Below the pieces are notes generated by a model. That model was given only the letters and a program-made list of their open reading frames with translations. It had not been told where the DNA came from and did not search any database. Made by a program: the position numbers and the translations under genes. From assembly GCA_963682025.1 (NCBI GenBank), contig OY821519.1, positions 112,581,764 to 112,645,763 of the forward strand: a stretch of DNA of 64,000 nucleotides, given 5' to 3'. Every line of letters begins with the position of its first letter. Position 1 is the first letter of the stretch. The stretch comes from Cordilura impudica. Its lineage: Eukaryota > Arthropoda > Insecta > Diptera > Scathophagidae. This document shows positions 45,617 to 58,500 of the stretch, piece by piece.

Positions 45617-48600
45617 GTAAATGGATAAATAATTTAATAAAATTTAATCCTAATCACATTAGATCCATATCATAACTATGTTTATACCCTGCCCTGTGCT
45701 GCTGTTTGTAAGTACCAAAAATATTTAACCTAGACCCATCTTTTATTATACCGATCGACTCTGAATCACTTTCGGAGTCGATTTAGCAATGTCCGTCCGT
45801 CCATCCGTCTGTGTGTCCATGTAAAGCTTGTAATAAAACTACAGGTCGTAAATATGATGAAATTTGGAACATAAGCGTTTGTCGGCCATAGGCTGAATGG
45901 TGTTGAAATTTGTGAAATTTGGTCCATGTTCAGACCTAGCCCCCATACAAATGACCCCGACATGAAGTGCCAAATTATAATATAGATCTCAGTCAAATTG
46001 GGTTTGTATGTGTTCATTATATCCATTAATCAGTAGTCCAAAAATAATACCTATAAGACAATTCTTAGTCATAGGTCCCATATAAGCTGCTTCCCGACGT
46101 TCACTTAAATCTATCAAAAAACAAAAATATTGCACAGATTTTTCTCAAATTTGGTTTGTGTATATTTTTTCAAAATACAAGCGACGTTACCAAATATGGT
46201 CAAGATCGTTCCATTTTTCGACCTAGTCCCCATATAAATATAGCACCCGATATGAACTTTTTCATATTTGCAGCAAAGAAATTAATAACAATGCTACTCA
46301 AATTTGGTTTTTGCTTATTTTCAATATCCAGCTAGTTGCACCGATGGTTTCTAATCCATGGTATATGGTATCGTATGCTCGGTCTAGACCGACTATAATT
46401 TTCTTACTTGTTATACTTAATTTATTGTAGCTGATGAAGTATTTAAGTTTTGCCACTTTAAAATCCAGTCTTTCATCCAGCTTATGTATCGCCTTTATTT
46501 GCTTTTTTGCCAATCTTTTCTTGGCGTTACTATGTTCACCTGTTGATTATACTGATTTTGAAGGAAATCAACTTAAGTGCTTAACAGATGATTCGCCAGA
46601 AGGTTTACACGATTACCGCGATTGCCTTAAATTGATTATGTGTCCTAATGCAACAACGTCTTGCCACTTAGGTTTATTCTCAATTGCAAGGAGAATTTAA
46701 TCAAATCCTTTGATTATGAGTATATAGAGGAGGTCAAATTCGAATCTTGGATTCAGATGCACATTGAAAACAATAATTTTAAATGTGGATGATTTTGTGG
46801 AAGAAATGTGTTCAGGATTGCTAAACTTGAGAACCCATGACTTTTTAGTTAAAGAGCAATGGTCATACTTGAAGTATTTGAAGATACATTTGAAGTCTGG
46901 CGAATTAGTTCTTTCGTAAAATTTCGCAGAAAACTATAAATATGTTATTCAGCATGCCATGCAAGCTTTCCACTTCAATAACGAGTAAGCAGCTATATTC
47001 ACAGTAGTTATTTACTACATGAAAGATGCAAAACTGGAACACAAAAGGCAACAATCTTATCCACTATTTAAAACATGATACCGTTGCAGTTTATGAGCAC
47101 CAGAAGATTATACTGGAATATTTAAAATCTAAATTTACAGTAGAGAAGGTATACTACGTTTCGGACGTAGTTCGTCAACATTTTAAAAACAAAAATAGCT
47201 TCGAAAATCGTATACTTCATAAAAAAAATTTTGGAATGCCAGCTAAGTGGCAGTGATAATATTGGAGTAAACCTCAAAAGAAACGCAGCGAAGTATAGCC
47301 TCCAGAACTCTCATCAAGATCGCATCTTAGATGCGACTGTTTTATTCCATTGGACAAAGAATTATTGTAAAGAAACTAAAATCGTTTTAAAGATGATCAT
47401 GAAGAAATATTGAAAACACAGAAGAGCAGATTCTATGCTACGGTAACAATAGATGGCACCGCTCAAAACCATGCTTTTATACCGCTTGTCAATGGAAGAC
47501 TCACGATGAAAAAGTTTTCTGCCTCTACTCAATACGATTTCTTTCCAAAGCCAAAAAAAAACCAGCAGCGAAATCAGCAGCTGAGCAGTAACGCTAAGAA
47601 AGGATTGGCCAAAAAAGCAGCAAATAAATGCGAAAAATAAGCTGTATGAAAGACTGGATTTTTAAAAAACGACAAAACATAAATACTTCATCAGTTACAA
47701 TAAATTAAGTATAACAAGTAAGAAAATTATAGTCGGTCTAGACCGACCGTACGATACCCTATACCATGATTTAAAGACCCTATCTCGTCCGTCCAACCAA
47801 TCGGTTATAGAAAATAAGCATAAACCAAATTTGAGTGGGATTTTTATTAATTTTTTTTGGCTGCAGATATGAAAAAGTTCATATCGGATGCTATATCTAT
47901 ATGGGGACTAGGCCTAAAAATAGACCGATCCTGACCATGTTTGGTAAGTCTCCTGTATTTTGCAAAAATATATACAAACAAAATTTGAAAATAATCCGTG
48001 CAATATATTTGTTTTTTGATAGATTTAAGTGAAGATCGGGAAGCAGCTCTATATGGGGCCTACGACTAAAAGTTGTCCGATAGGTATAATTTTTGGAGTA
48101 CTCATTAGTGGATGTAATAAACACATACAAAACCAATTTGACTAAGATTTATATGATAATTTGGATCTTATGGCAATTTATGTTGATTTCATAGGGGTCA
48201 TTTCTATGGGGGCTAGGTCTGAACATGGACTGATTCTCACCAATTTCAATAGCGTTCATCCTGTGGCCGATGAAGGCTTATATACCAAATTTCATCACAA
48301 TACATTCATATTTGCGACCTGCAGAGTGATTACAAAGTTTACTTGGACACACAGACGGACGGACAGACGGACGGACGGACATTGTTAAATCGATTCAAAA
48401 AATGTTTCTGATTCGATCGGTATAATAAGAGATGGGTCTAGGTCAAATATTTTTGGTTGTTACAAACAGCAGCACAAAGTCATTATACCCAAACCACATG
48501 GTGGTATAGGGTATAAAAAGGGAACGATTCCCACAAAGGTGAGCATCTCAATTCCTACATTTAAATTTACATAAAGAAATCTAACTCTCCTTTTTCTTTA

Positions 48601-49476
48601 TGTTCCATAACCCCAATTATAATTACTCCAACTCGAGAATTTTAATCAAATCTCTTTAAAGATTAGCCCCTTCTAAAGTGCGACATTTCCCCTCCAACCA
48701 AAAGATATTTTTTATATTATTAAAACCCAGAATAATACAATTATTATCATTATTGTTATGTATTAATTTAATTATTATTACAAATAAATAAAAAAAAATA
48801 ATTGTTCAACATTTCTATAGGAAAAAAGTGATTTTTTTACTGAGGTTAACATATAGCGGGTATTACAGTATCGAAGGAATGAAATTTTAGTGACGTGTGT
48901 TATATACCGTCGGAAAGGCCATTTGCCTAGTTTCTCATATTTAATGTTTTAGAAACACTTATACAAAAATAGTGCATATGGTAAAAATTGAAAAACCGTT
49001 GTCTTGAGTAACAAAACATTTTATTTATAGATATCCCACTCGCATTCCACTAAACGACCAAAAAGCTCTTAAAGGAAATAACTTAAGCTTTCTTTTCAGC
49101 AAAAAAAAATATAAAAAAAAACTTTCTTTTCTGAAAAAAAATTCAAGAAATTTTTGATTTTGCAAAAAAATAGTCAAAAAAAAATTTTTTTTTTTTTTTT
49201 TTTAATTTTTTTTCCGAAAGACTGAAGAAATAGCTATCTAAACTATTTGCGACAAATTTTGTTAAGAAGAATAAGTAAAAAGTTACGTGGATGAGAAAAA
49301 ACACCTGTTTGGTCAAAATGTAAATTTTTGACCCCCTCTAACTCAGAGAGTTGTGGACCGATCTTGTTGAAAAATTGTGTCTATACTACCAATAAGACTA
49401 ACCATGGTGGAAATTTCATGCCGATCGGAAGACATCGGTTTCAAAAGTTGAATCACTTGACATGAAACACCCCATA

Positions 49477-49507
<31 letters not shown>

Positions 49508-52500
49508 TTTTAGAAAATGTACTTTTTAAGAAAACGTACTTTTCAAGACAAAGGTACTTTTTTAAGAACATGTCTTCGTTTCAAGAAAGTTACTTTATTA
49601 TCATCATGTACTTTTTAAGAAGTTGACTTGAGTAAAGGTACTTTTTTCAGAAAATTTACTTTTTTAGGAAAAAGTACTTTATTGGAAATAAATATATTTT
49701 TAAGGAAAATGTAATTTTTTATAATTTTTTAAGAAAATATGCTTTTTAAGAAAATGTACTTTTTTTAGCAAATAGTACTCTTTCAAGAACAGGTCTAATT
49801 TTAAACTGCTCTTTTAAGACAAGGCACTTTTTTTTATAAAAATCCTCTTTTTCCATAAAAATTTTATGTTTTATATCTGTAGCTCAATTTTAAACTTTTT
49901 AACGACTGAAATCAGTGTTAAGTTGTCAGAAATCAATAACTTACTACAGTTGTCGTTAAACCTGAATTTGCAATTTTTTTTTCTACCAAATTTTGACGTT
50001 AAACACTTACGAGAAATATACTTTACCTAGCAATAGAAAAAAATAGTAGATATGGTTAACGAAAAAACATTTTTATAACAAAAAAAGACACAGTACAGAT
50101 ATACTAATGGGACTAAAGGAAGCGCTTGGTAAAAGTGGGAAAATGCATGCCAAATTATGGGAAAATGCCTGCTATGTCTATAGGAAATGCATGCCAAATT
50201 GTAAAAATGCATGTCAAAATGGCAAAATGTTTGCTAAGTTTTTGCAAATTTAAGAATAACAAATTATCTGACTCAACCACATAAATACTCTTGGCATCAG
50301 AATAAGACATCTGTTTTATAGAACGTCATCGAAGCGCATATTATATTATAACGATATGTTATTGCTATTTGAAATCGTTAAAATCCGTTAATAGGTCCTG
50401 TGATATCAATGAAAAAGTAAAATAAGGCCGCAAAATATAAGATTTTTCTATGTATTTTTTAAAGTCGTTTTTCTCATTTTTTATACCCTATACCACTATG
50501 TGGTTTGGGTATAATGACTTTGTGCTGCTGTTTGTAACTACCAAAAATACTTGACCTAGACCCATCTTTTATTATACCGATCGACTCAGACTCACTTTCT
50601 GAGTCGATTTAGCGATGTCCGTCTGTCCGTGCGTCCGTCCGCCTGTGTTTGGTATATAAGCTTTCATCGGCCATGGGATGAACGCTGTTGAAATCGGTCG
50701 ATTTTTAGACCTAGCCCTCATAAAAATGACCCCTATAAAATCGACATAAATTGCCATAAGTTCCAAATTGTCGTATAGATTTTGGTCAAATTGGGTTTGT
50801 ATATGTTTATTACATCCATTAATGAAGAGTCCAAAAACGGTTCCTATGGGACAGCTCTTGGGCATAGGCCCCATATAGAGCTGCTTCCCAATCTTCACTT
50901 AAATCTATCAAAAAACAAATATTATGCACAGACTTTTCTCAAATTTGGGTTGTGTTTTTTCAAAATATAAGTCACTTCTCCAAATATGGTCTGGATCGGA
51001 CCTCATATAAATATAGCACCCGATATGAACTTTTTCATATCTGCAGCCAAAAAAATTAATAACAATGTCACTCAAATTTAGTTTATGTTTATTTTCTATG
51101 TCCAATTAGTTGGACGAGGAGATAGGGTCTCGAAACCATGGTATAGGGTAGCTTACTTGTTTATTTCTTATTGTTGTTGTTTGTGGTCGTTTTGTTTGTA
51201 GCAATTGCTTCATTAGTGTGCACGATTGGTTATACTGCACGTCTCATATTAGCTTAGTTCGAAATTGCCACATTTTCTTAAATGTTATTCCGAAATATTA
51301 TTAAAAAAATGTTGGTAAAAACAAATAATAATAAAGTTCCTAGTTATTAATGCAAAATTAAATAACTATTTATAGATTATAAAAAAAATTTATCAGATTT
51401 CCATAAATTTTTTGCTTTAGGTGTCAGCAGTTTTTTAAGAATTCTAAAATTAAACGTATACAAAAATTTCTATAATATATTTTTCAAAACAATTTATTTT
51501 GTTTGCTTTTTGTAGAACCACTTTCTGATTACGAAGTTTAGAACACATTTTCTAAAACGGATAATGCAGAATTAACATTTAAACTAAGTCAGTCAAACAT
51601 TTTTCTGAATACTGGACCCATTTAACTTCAAAATATCTTGCTTCCGGAAACTTTCTGTTAAAAATTAGAAAAATTTGCATGGTAAATGTAGGGAAATTTC
51701 ATGCTGAATTAAGAAAAATAATTTTCAAAGCTGCAAATAAAAAAATCTTTCGAAAAAACAAAAACATGCACATGACATGCATTTTCAGCATTTAGCATGC
51801 ATTTCCTATAGACTTAACAGGCATTTTCGCATAATTTGGCATGCATTTTCCCATTTCTGTACAAAAAAAAACCAATTCTCTCATATACTAATTTCTTAAC
51901 ATAAACGTAAGCAGCGTGTGGCCAAATTTCTTAATACTTTCAGCACAATGCAGACATTTTTCAAAGTTTAAAAATATTTTAGGAAATCATATGTTTTTAA
52001 ATTGTTGCTAGTTTTTTTCTAAATCGTCTACTATTATTTAAGACTATGAATAGAAAAATAGAATATTTTTAATTTTTTTACATTTGCCTAAACTATCATA
52101 GGTCACAAATTCCAAAAAATCATTAAGGGGGTGGGGTAAGGTTTTAAAACTTTTTTATTTTTTCCGAATATCCAACATGTCGGGTGTTGCGTCAAAATTT
52201 CAAGTAACTCTGAAAAAAAACTAACGAAGAAACAGCGTTGCCAATGACCGGCCCTCAGACAGTACAACGTATATGTTAAAGAGTTAATCAATTCTTTCAT
52301 AACTAAAAATCTACCTGACCAATCCTTTTGAAATTTTATAGACTATTTTCACACATAAATCACCAGGTAATCAGGATGAGTTTTTCTTTTTTTTTTAATT
52401 TTTTTCACATTTTTTTACAACAAATTCACCGAAGTAACAGAAGTAATTTTTTCAAACTACGGTCGCCATTTAGACGTCAGGTATGGTTGATCTGGACCCG

Positions 52501-55500
52501 ACGTCGTTGGCTGAAAATCATCTGCGATTGAGTTTTTGAATCATGTACATTACATAACATTTGTCTGCATTCGAAATTGGTCACCTTGAGCATCAGAAAA
52601 TATAAAAAATACCATACTAAACTTATAACAAAGGCAGCTATTCAATCTATTTTGAATACCTTTTTAAGTAGTTTTCATTCAGTTTATGCAATAACAGTAT
52701 AGAATACAACACTTTCGTAAGTGTGAGAACTCTCTCATAATCTTTGAAGAACTTTTGGTAAAATAACAACTTAAGAATCATTTAGCTTGAAATGCCTTGA
52801 GATATTTCTAAGGTACTCTCAATTTAAAAATAAATGCAGACCATGTTTTCGTATGAATAACAAACGATATCATTTCCATCTCTATTTATGGTTTTGTATT
52901 TATTTTTCTTTTTTCTTTTTTTTTTTTTTGTTGTTGGTTTGTTTGCTTTCATTCTAGATACTTTGAATGGATTTGACAGTGGGAAGGTTTGTGATGGTGA
53001 TAGTATACAACAGTATACCGCAGATGCAACACAGGCAACAGGTACATACAGCAGCACGAGTTGTACAAATACACCTATGAGACAGCGTCTGCCATCACAG
53101 TCAGGTCTCAATGATTTGAGTGGTTCTGGTGTATTTGTTGGCGGTTTAGGTGGCAGTAATATTTATAGCAATAACATACAAACTCCTAGTACCTATAATT
53201 GCAATTTAGGCTTAAATATTGTTACGGGTGGCTCTAACGGTAGTGGGGCTAGCCCGAGTGGTGCAGTTGGTGGTGGTCCTAGACGCCAAGGCAGCTTTAC
53301 GAATGTTTTTTCGAAAATAATTGATGGTATGCCAACAAGTACAATGTTTTCAAAATTTAAAAGCGTAAATACTACCCCGGTGTCCCAGCAGACCATTATC
53401 GATGGAAATCCCATTAAACAATATTTTGACATAGGCAAACAAGTGGCTTGTTCTGGGCCAGAATTAGCATGGAAAATATATGAAGGAAGTCGCAAAAATG
53501 ATAATAAAGTAAGTATAATCTGTTACAAATCATGCAATTTTGTTACACATCTTAATCAATAATAATTTATAATGTTTTTCTTAATTGAGCCATATTTGTG
53601 TTTTTTACATATGATTTTTTTTTATTACTAATTTCAAGGAATGTTCAATATTCGTATTTGAGAAGAAAGTGGCGGAAAAACTGCATAAACCGCGACGAAA
53701 AGAAACAATTACGGAGATTTTAAAATGTTCTGTTAAAAATTTAGAAAGATTTCGACATCCCAAAGTGAGTATAAAAAAAAGTTCATCTGTCAAATTAAAT
53801 TAAAATTTTTTATAAGCTCATTTTAGTATTTGTTTATAATATATTTTACGTTTATTTTCATAATCTCTTAAAAAATTACTTTGTATATATTCCACTTAAA
53901 GATGCTTCAAATCCTTCATACTGTGGAAGAATCACCTGATACTTTAGCATTTGCGACCGAACCAATTTTTGCAAGTCTGGCTAATATTTTAGCATTTCAT
54001 GTAAGCTATTAATAAAATTGTATATAGTTCATTAAGTGTGTATATAAGTAGTTCCTTAAAACTTATTTAATATTAAAAAAAAACGCTAGATAGATGCAAT
54101 AGATAATTTATATATTACACAGCTGAAAAAAATTGTGTGTGTTGTAGATTCACGTTTTCCGAATTAATAGTCTTTCCACTATATCCAATAACAAAGTTTC
54201 TTTCAGTTTTGATTCTTTATTCGGCATTTACGTTTTAAATATTTTTACGATGCTTTAAAGAGTTTGGAATAAAATTTCCTTTTCTCTTAAAATATTAGGT
54301 AAAAATTTTTATTAATTATGTGCATGAATGTTTGTAATATTTGTAAGGAAGTGTAAAATTTTCAAAAAAATTTGTGATTTTTTTTTTTTTTTTTTTGGCT
54401 GCAGATATGAAAAAATTCATACCGGGAGCTATATTTATATGTGGGCTAGGTCAAAAGATGGACCGACCCTGACCATATTTGGGAAAGTCACTTATATTTT
54501 GAAAAAAAAAAAACCAAATTTGAGAAAAATCTGTGCAATATTTTTGTTTTTTTGATAGATTTAAATGAAGATCCGTAAATTGCTCTGTATAGGGCCTATG
54601 ACTAAGAATTGTCCAATAGGCATTATTTTTGGACTACTGATTAATGGATACAATAAACACATACAAACCCAATTTTACTAAGATCTATACGATAACTTGG
54701 ATCTTATGGCAATTTATGTCGATTTCATAGGGGTAATTTGTATGGGGACTAGGTCTGAACCTGGACCGATTTTCACCAATTTCAATAGCGTTCATTCTAT
54801 GGCCGATAAAAGCGTATATACCAAATTTCATTATTTCATGATTACAAGGTTTACATGGACACACAGACGGATGGAAGGACGTACAGACGGACATCGCTAA
54901 ATCGAATCAGATAGTGATTCTACTTCGATCGGTATAATAAAAGATGGGTCTAGGTCAAATATTTTTGGTAGTTACAAACAGCAGCACAAAGTCATTATAC
55001 CCAATCCACATAGTGGTATAAGGTATAATTATGTATCACTTTGTGCTGCTGTGCTGTTTGTGCTGACTTTGTGCTGCTGTTTATAACTACAAAAAATATT
55101 TGACTTAGGACTATCTTTTATTATACCGATCAACTCAGAATCACTTTCTGAATCGATTTAGCGATGTCCGTCCCTCTGTTCTTCTGTGTGTCCATGTAAA
55201 CCTTGTAATCAAACTCCAGGTCGCAAATATGGATATATTTTAATAAAATTTGACACGTAAGCTTTTACCGGCCATAGAATGAATGCTGTTGAAATTGGTG
55301 GAATTCGGTCCACGTTTAGACTTAGTCTCCATACAAATGACCCCTATGAAATCGAATTAAATTGCCATAAGATCCACGTTATCACATAGATCTCAGTTAA
55401 ATTGGGTGTGTATGTATTTATTATATCCATTAATCAGTAGTCCAAAAATAATTCCTATAGGACAATTCTTAGCCATATACCCCATATAGAGCTGCTTCCC

Positions 55501-58500
55501 GATCTTCACTTATATATATCAAAAAACAAAAATATTGCACAGATTATTTCGAAACTTGGTTTGTATATATTTTTTCAAAATATAAGTGACTTTACCAGAT
55601 ATGGTTAGGATCGGTCGATTTTTCGACCTAGTCCCCATATAAATATAGCACCCGATATGAACTTTTTCATATCGGCAGCCAAAAAAAAAATAATATCAAT
55701 GCCACTCAAATTTGGTTTATGCTTATTTTCTACATCCAAATAGTTGGACCGAAGAGATAGGATATCTTAACCATGGTATAGGGTATCGTATAGTCGCTCT
55801 AGACCGACTAAAATGTTCTTACTTGTTTTATTTGTTTTTTTTTTTTATATGATATTGGTCTTATTTAACACATTTTTAATCTATCTATAGAATAATTTTT
55901 TCGATAAGCTCTTTTAGTGGTGTCGGATATTCTTTTTGAAACCTTCTAGGGTATGTGACTTGAATGCTTGCTGATACACAATATTTTCTGTTTTTCATTC
56001 GGTAAAAAAATTCTAGAATTTTCCGGCACTTCTACCCTGAGAAAACTACATGTAGCCGTCCATAAGAAAAATGGATTTTCCAAATTAAATCCGACAATTA
56101 ACGATTGGCTTTCAATTTAAAATATCATTTGATACTTTTTCATTTTAGCGATTATTGGTTTATGGCAACTTTTTATTTTAGCGGATTTAGATTTTTGATA
56201 TTGAAGATTTTTGTTTTTGGCGATTTTTGTTTTTGGCGATTTTTGTTTTTAGCGATTTTTGGTTTATGGCAATTATTGATTTTAGCGGATATAGATTTTT
56301 GATATTGAAGATTTTTGTTTTTGGCGATTTTTGTTTTTGGCGATTTTTTTTTTGGCGATTTTTGTTTTTAGCGATATTCGGTTTTGGCGATTTTTGATTT
56401 TAGCGATTTTTGAAATTTTCGATTCCACCCGTATTTGCACGACTACTCAGATTGATGATTAACGTACTTAATAAAAGTTTTAAGACATTCGCTATCGTAG
56501 TTCTTCATATTTTTTTTGTATAGGATGTGCCACACCTACAAATCTTATCCCACCCGTATTTGCACGACTACTCAGATTGATGATTAACGTACTTAATAAA
56601 AGTTTTAAGACATTCGCTATCGTAGTGCTTCATATTTTTTTGTATAGGGTGTGCCACGCCTACAAATCTTATCCCTATAATTTTTTATCAGACTACTCAC
56701 ATTAATATTTGATGGGCTCGTAGAAAGGGTCAAGACTTCCTCTTTTATAGTGCTCCAGTTATATGATATTATATTTTTACCTTATATGTGCGGACCATGC
56801 TGCTGACGGACTGCTCCGGTCACCCCATTTTTTGTTCGTCTAATCACTTGACAGTACTCCAGATATATAACGTTTAGTATATAGTTTGAGTCGATCCCGC
56901 CGAATTTTTGTCGGAATACTCATTTTAATAATAGATAAACTCAGACAAATTCGCAAAGCTTTCTCCGTGATAGTACTGGATATATGGGATATTAAAAATT
57001 CACTTTGTATGGGAAGTGGCACGCTCACTAAGAATATCAAGAAAACTATATCCAATAGTTCCTTCCACATACACAGTAAGACTCTGTCAAAATTTCAGGA
57101 AGATCGGTCCAAAGGTTTGGCCTCCTATAAGCTACAAGCAAAAGAGATTCATGCTTTTGCTTTTATATATATACTAGATGTAACCCGGTGTGCTTCGCTA
57201 CACCCTCCCCCTCCCCCCCCCCCCCTTCGAATCGTTATGAAAGGGCTCACGCAAAGTCCCAAGAGTCTCACTAATACAGTAATTCAGATATATCACATTT
57301 GTTATTAAGTTTGTGTGGGGGTACCACACGCATTTGTCTAATCCCGCCCATTTTTTTGTCTGACTACTCACGTTAATAATAGATGACCTGAGACAAATTT
57401 GCAAAGCTTTCTCTACCATAGTACATAATATATATGATATTAAAAATTTAATTTGTATGGGAGGTGCAACGCCCACTAAAAATATTTAAAAAATTTAAGG
57501 TTGCAGCACTACCATATCCGCAGTAAGACTCTGTGAGATGAGTAGTTACGGAGATAATCTCCTACAAACAAACCTCTTTATTATGCTAGTATAGATTATT
57601 AGTATAGATTTTTTTTCAATGCTTGCTGATGCTGATATACAATGTTTTTTGTTTTTTCATTCGGTACAACAATTATCAGATTTTTCGGCGTTCCTACCCT
57701 GGAGCAAGGTACATGTAGCTGCCCATGAGAAGAAGATGGATTATCCATATTAGATCTGGCAACACTTAACTATTGGCCTTGAACTTAGAATATCATTTGG
57801 CAATTTTTGTTTTTATCGATTTTTGCTTTTGCCCATTTTTGATTTTAAGGATTTTTATTTTTGGGATATTTTTATTTTTCGCGATTTTTGCGTTTGGCGA
57901 TTTTTGATTTTGGCGATATATTTTCCACGACAAATCACATTGATAACTAATGAACTTGTCAAAAGGCTGCCGCTTTCGTAGTGCTTCATATTTTTTACAT
58001 AGGAGGTGCCACGCCCACTAATCCCATCCCGCCCAATATTTATTGGACTACTCACATTAATATTTGATGGACTCATGCAAAATGTCGAGTCTTTCCCTTT
58101 TATAGTACACCAGTTATATGATATTAGATATCTACTTTGCATGGGCGGTGCTACGCCCACTGCTCCGATCACGCCCATTTTTTTGTTCGACTAATCACAC
58201 AAAGCTATCTCTTTTCAAGTACTCCAGATATATGACATTAAATAGTTACTTTGCATGGGGAGTGCCACGCCCATTGTTGTGAACCCGCCAATTTTTTGTT
58301 CGACTACTCATACTAAGATCTGATAGGCTCGTGCAAAGTGTCAAAGCTTCCTTTTTCAGCACACCAGTTATATGATATCATAAATTTACTTTTTATCGGC
58401 GGTGCCACGCCCACTGCTCCGATCACGCCCATTTTTTGTCTAGCTAATCAAATTAATAACTTATGGGCTCACACAAGGTCCCAAGACTCTCACTATTACA

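Larger units (their letters stand above)
44797..49473 (+). mobile_element. S3: S1-family transposon remodelled into a foldback
   Basis: The ends GGGGCGTTTCATGTCAAGTG and CACTTGACATGAAACACCCC match S1 TIRs; ATAT lies on both sides. The inverted arms are much longer than the S1 TIR. Left sequence 45430-45665 and 46413-46548 is the inverted complement of the gene 3' end and 3' UTR (47555-47712 and 48690 onward). So the 5' end including the N-terminal coding region has been replaced by an inverted copy of the 3' end. It contains two mini-me copies (45680-46412, 47713-48516) and a broken transposase. Confidence 0.8.

Noticed and set aside
52888..52957. ATG start MVLYLFFFF upstream of the SCYL2 exon
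   Set aside because: The hydrophobic run is the translation of the polypyrimidine tract; a good acceptor ends at 52957 and the phase matches the exon at 42443-43100.
56105..56302. Phe/Trp-rich ORF (FGDFCFWRF)
   Set aside because: Translation of the TTTTTGGCGATTTTTG array.
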